Assembly: GCA_010015805.1 (NCBI GenBank)
Contig: ML978122.1
Coordinates: 1,522,453 to 1,586,452, forward strand
Direction of reading: 5' to 3'
Source: Rhizodiscina lignyota
Taxonomy: Eukaryota > Ascomycota > Dothideomycetes > Aulographales > Rhizodiscinaceae
DNA: 64,000 nt
Positions within the stretch are counted from its first letter, which is position 1; every line of letters starts with the position of its first letter. Made by a program: the position numbers and the translations under genes. This document shows, one piece after another, positions 62,308 through 64,000 of the stretch. Under the pieces are notes generated by a model. It worked only from the letters and a program-made list of their open reading frames with translations. It was not told the origin of the DNA and ran no database searches.

Positions 62308-63424
62308 GCTGAAGCTGCTCCCTGAACAACTGCTGAAGTGAGAGGAGGTTAAGACAGACGCGATCAACGCATCGGGGAGGCCGAAGGATATAGAGAAAGG
62401 CACACAATCATGGAGCTGCAATTGAGTCCTCCGGGAACGCAGGGAAAGGTTGTCAGGTGAAGAAAGTCAAGATCTGGGGACGGAAGAAGAAAAGAAGTCT
62501 GCTTGGCGCTCGATGACGCGCTGGTGGTGCACTGGACTGGTGATGTAGCTCCGGCCTTCCGCTCGCTCTTCAAAAATTCCGTTCACGCGCTTTTCTGTTC
62601 GGCGCTGCCGGCGGCCCCACGCTCACTAACTCTAGAAAAATCCTGACTGTTCCCAGGGACAACCATCTTCGGGGTTGAGAGGCAAATTTCAACATCTCGC
62701 ATGCCGAGTCGCCATCGCCATCCCCTATCGCGTTCGCGACGGTGACAAAGCAGTTTATAAGCGGACCTTCTGCTGCGTCGCATATTCAAGCTCTGCATTT
62801 AACTATCTCTGCACAGTTCAGTGAAGTGGAAAAGATCTTTCTAATATGTTCTGTCATGGACGGAGAGCTAGTCAGAGCGTTGGTAAGGCCATCCAGTCGT
62901 ATCGTCTTCCACTTTGGGGAACCTATCACGATAACCTAGCAGTGAGGCTTATTTCAACAACCACGATCAGTGCGGACGTCCCATTTCTTGATGAGATTGT
63001 AAAAGGCGTTCAGGTTGCGTGGCTTGTAGCTCTTGTTCCCACTGTTCCGTTGCATAAAAAACCTCACCGACGGTCAAAAGCCAGGCTCGATTGTCCTCAG
63101 CCCTTCAACTTCTTGTTGTTCGACCAGCACGAGCTCAAGGACGCCCCATTCCATAGGGTTTCAGCTGCAATTCAGCTGCTGAATCTGCATATTTGACTGT
63201 GACTCCTATGTCCCTAACATGATAGGTGCTACACCTCAATGTTGTAAACTGTCTGCCTTGTCAGAACTGACCGGCAACCAACAGCTGCGAATCATACCAA
63301 TCATTTGCCGAATTATACCCTAAGTTTTTCAGCTTCTCGTTGCATAACTCTCATTGCGAAATTCACAGTGTCTAGTCCTCTGCCGTGGAACATTTCTGTC
63401 AAAACTATTCATATTCAGCCTGCA
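62308..63424. other. Intergenic region at the right side
   Basis: About 1.1 kb upstream of the NADH dehydrogenase start and before the next plus-strand coding exon. A frame at 62846-63196 starts with ATG and ends after 116 codons, but its composition is unconvincing. No repeat or RNA gene is recognised. Confidence 0.4.
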
Positions 63425-63751
63425 ATGGCCTTATCGTTCAGCCAAGTTGGCATGGCACTGGCCTCTGGCGCTTTTCAGACAGACTACAGTCTCTACCAGC
63501 GACAGCGTCGGCCTGCAACTTTCACCAAGGTAAACATAAACGCCCTTTTGTTCGTCGTCGTTGTCTGCCTGCTCTACGCAGCCCTCGGTGCCGCCATGTT
63601 GATCGCGGCGCTGGTTCTGCGGAGGACGAGAAAGTACGCTCAGGTGCAAGGCGAGCTAAGGGGCGGGGAGAAATGGGACGTCCTGCGCACTCTCAAAGAT
63701 ATCGCGTCGAGTTGCTGGGGGAAGATAAAACAGCTTTGGGATGGCAAGTAA
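63425..63751 (+). CDS. Small membrane protein or last exon of a larger membrane protein
   Basis: A 108-codon frame from the ATG at 63425. It contains one strong hydrophobic segment (about residues 38-67, INALLFVVVVCLLYAALGAA then MLIAALVLRR) followed by a charged tail KYAQVQGELRGGEKWDV. The sequence looks like the last TM and C-terminus of a multi-pass fungal membrane protein, and a possible acceptor (TATTCAG) lies 6 bp before the ATG at about 63418, so this may be a terminal exon whose upstream exons I could not find. No family is recognised. Confidence 0.5.
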   Translation: MALSFSQVGMALASGAFQTDYSLYQRQRRPATFTKVNINALLFVVVVCLLYAALGAAMLIAALVLRRTRKYAQVQGELRGGEKWDVLRTLKDIASSCWGKIKQLWDGK

Positions 63752-64000
63752 TAACTCTGGAGCGTCTCCTTTGTATGTATGTCGCTGTATATATAGACTT
63801 CTTTGAGCGGAATACCTCCTTCGCTTTCTTGCATTCTTCTTTCATGTAACGTACGAGTTATAGATAGGCAGAATTCCTGATACTATTTACTTATACTAAT
63901 AGCACAAGCTTCTGTAAGTAATTCATTTCATTAATCAATTACGATGTGTTTGAAAATCGAAGATGATCTTCTGCAAATTCGTCACTGCGCCCTACGACTG
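63752..64000. other. 3' flank at the window edge
   Basis: AT-rich sequence after the last coding exon, probably 3' UTR and intergenic. Nothing is recognised. Confidence 0.4.

Noticed and set aside
1-64000. Secondary-metabolite cluster, CRISPR array, rRNA or clear LTR element
   Set aside because: No backbone enzyme, repeat-spacer pattern, rRNA sequence or paired long terminal repeats were seen.

Overview
The window is nuclear DNA of a filamentous ascomycete (Pezizomycotina; Dothideomycetes is my best guess, unproven). The evidence is the many short introns (about 45-100 bp, mostly GTRNGT donors with CTRAC-like branch points) and the gene content: Zn2Cys6 and homeobox/C2H2 regulators, CHO2, a BUD3-type RhoGEF, a HAK potassium transporter, RTC5 and an external alternative NADH dehydrogenase. 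Genes lie on both strands about every 2.5-3 kb, with no operons, rRNA, CRISPR or secondary-metabolite backbone enzyme. Exon structures were assembled by eye from splice signals, reading phase and family similarity.

Layout. 1-7 kb holds three regulators: two divergent Zn2Cys6 factors (the first cut by the left edge) and a C2H2 factor. 7-10.9 kb is gene-poor. 10.9-15.9 kb carries the HAK transporter and an acidic protein of unknown function. 16.3-16.7 kb is a 353-bp hAT-type MITE with an 8-bp target-site duplication. 17.4-22.8 kb carries a probable GT91 beta-mannosyltransferase, a PflX-like radical-SAM protein with a GC-AG intron, and an unknown protein. 23-28.8 kb holds a homeodomain-C2H2 fusion regulator spread over six exons, followed downstream by a decayed, truncated copy of its zinc-finger half. 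31-39 kb is a housekeeping block: CHO2, RPA12, a mitochondrial-looking hemerythrin protein head-to-head with deoxyhypusine hydroxylase, and DCC1. 39.6-48 kb carries BUD3 and a conserved fungal protein of unknown function. 49-55 kb carries a Gly/Gln-rich secreted protein, a mitochondrial membrane protein head-to-head with mitoribosomal uS8m, and a one-pass membrane protein with two PPxY motifs. 57-64 kb carries RTC5, a decayed GFA-domain gene found only by splicing small exons, an EF-hand external NADH dehydrogenase, and a small membrane-protein exon.

How the genes fit together. I see no convincing dedicated new system. The functional groupings I can support are pairs: two di-iron proteins sharing a 294-bp promoter, two mitochondrial genes sharing a 479-bp promoter, and a parent regulator with its broken tandem copy. 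The points most worth checking are the homeodomain-C2H2 locus with its relic, the bacterial-type radical-SAM gene, the MITE, the GFA relic, and the candidate Rsp5-adaptor protein.
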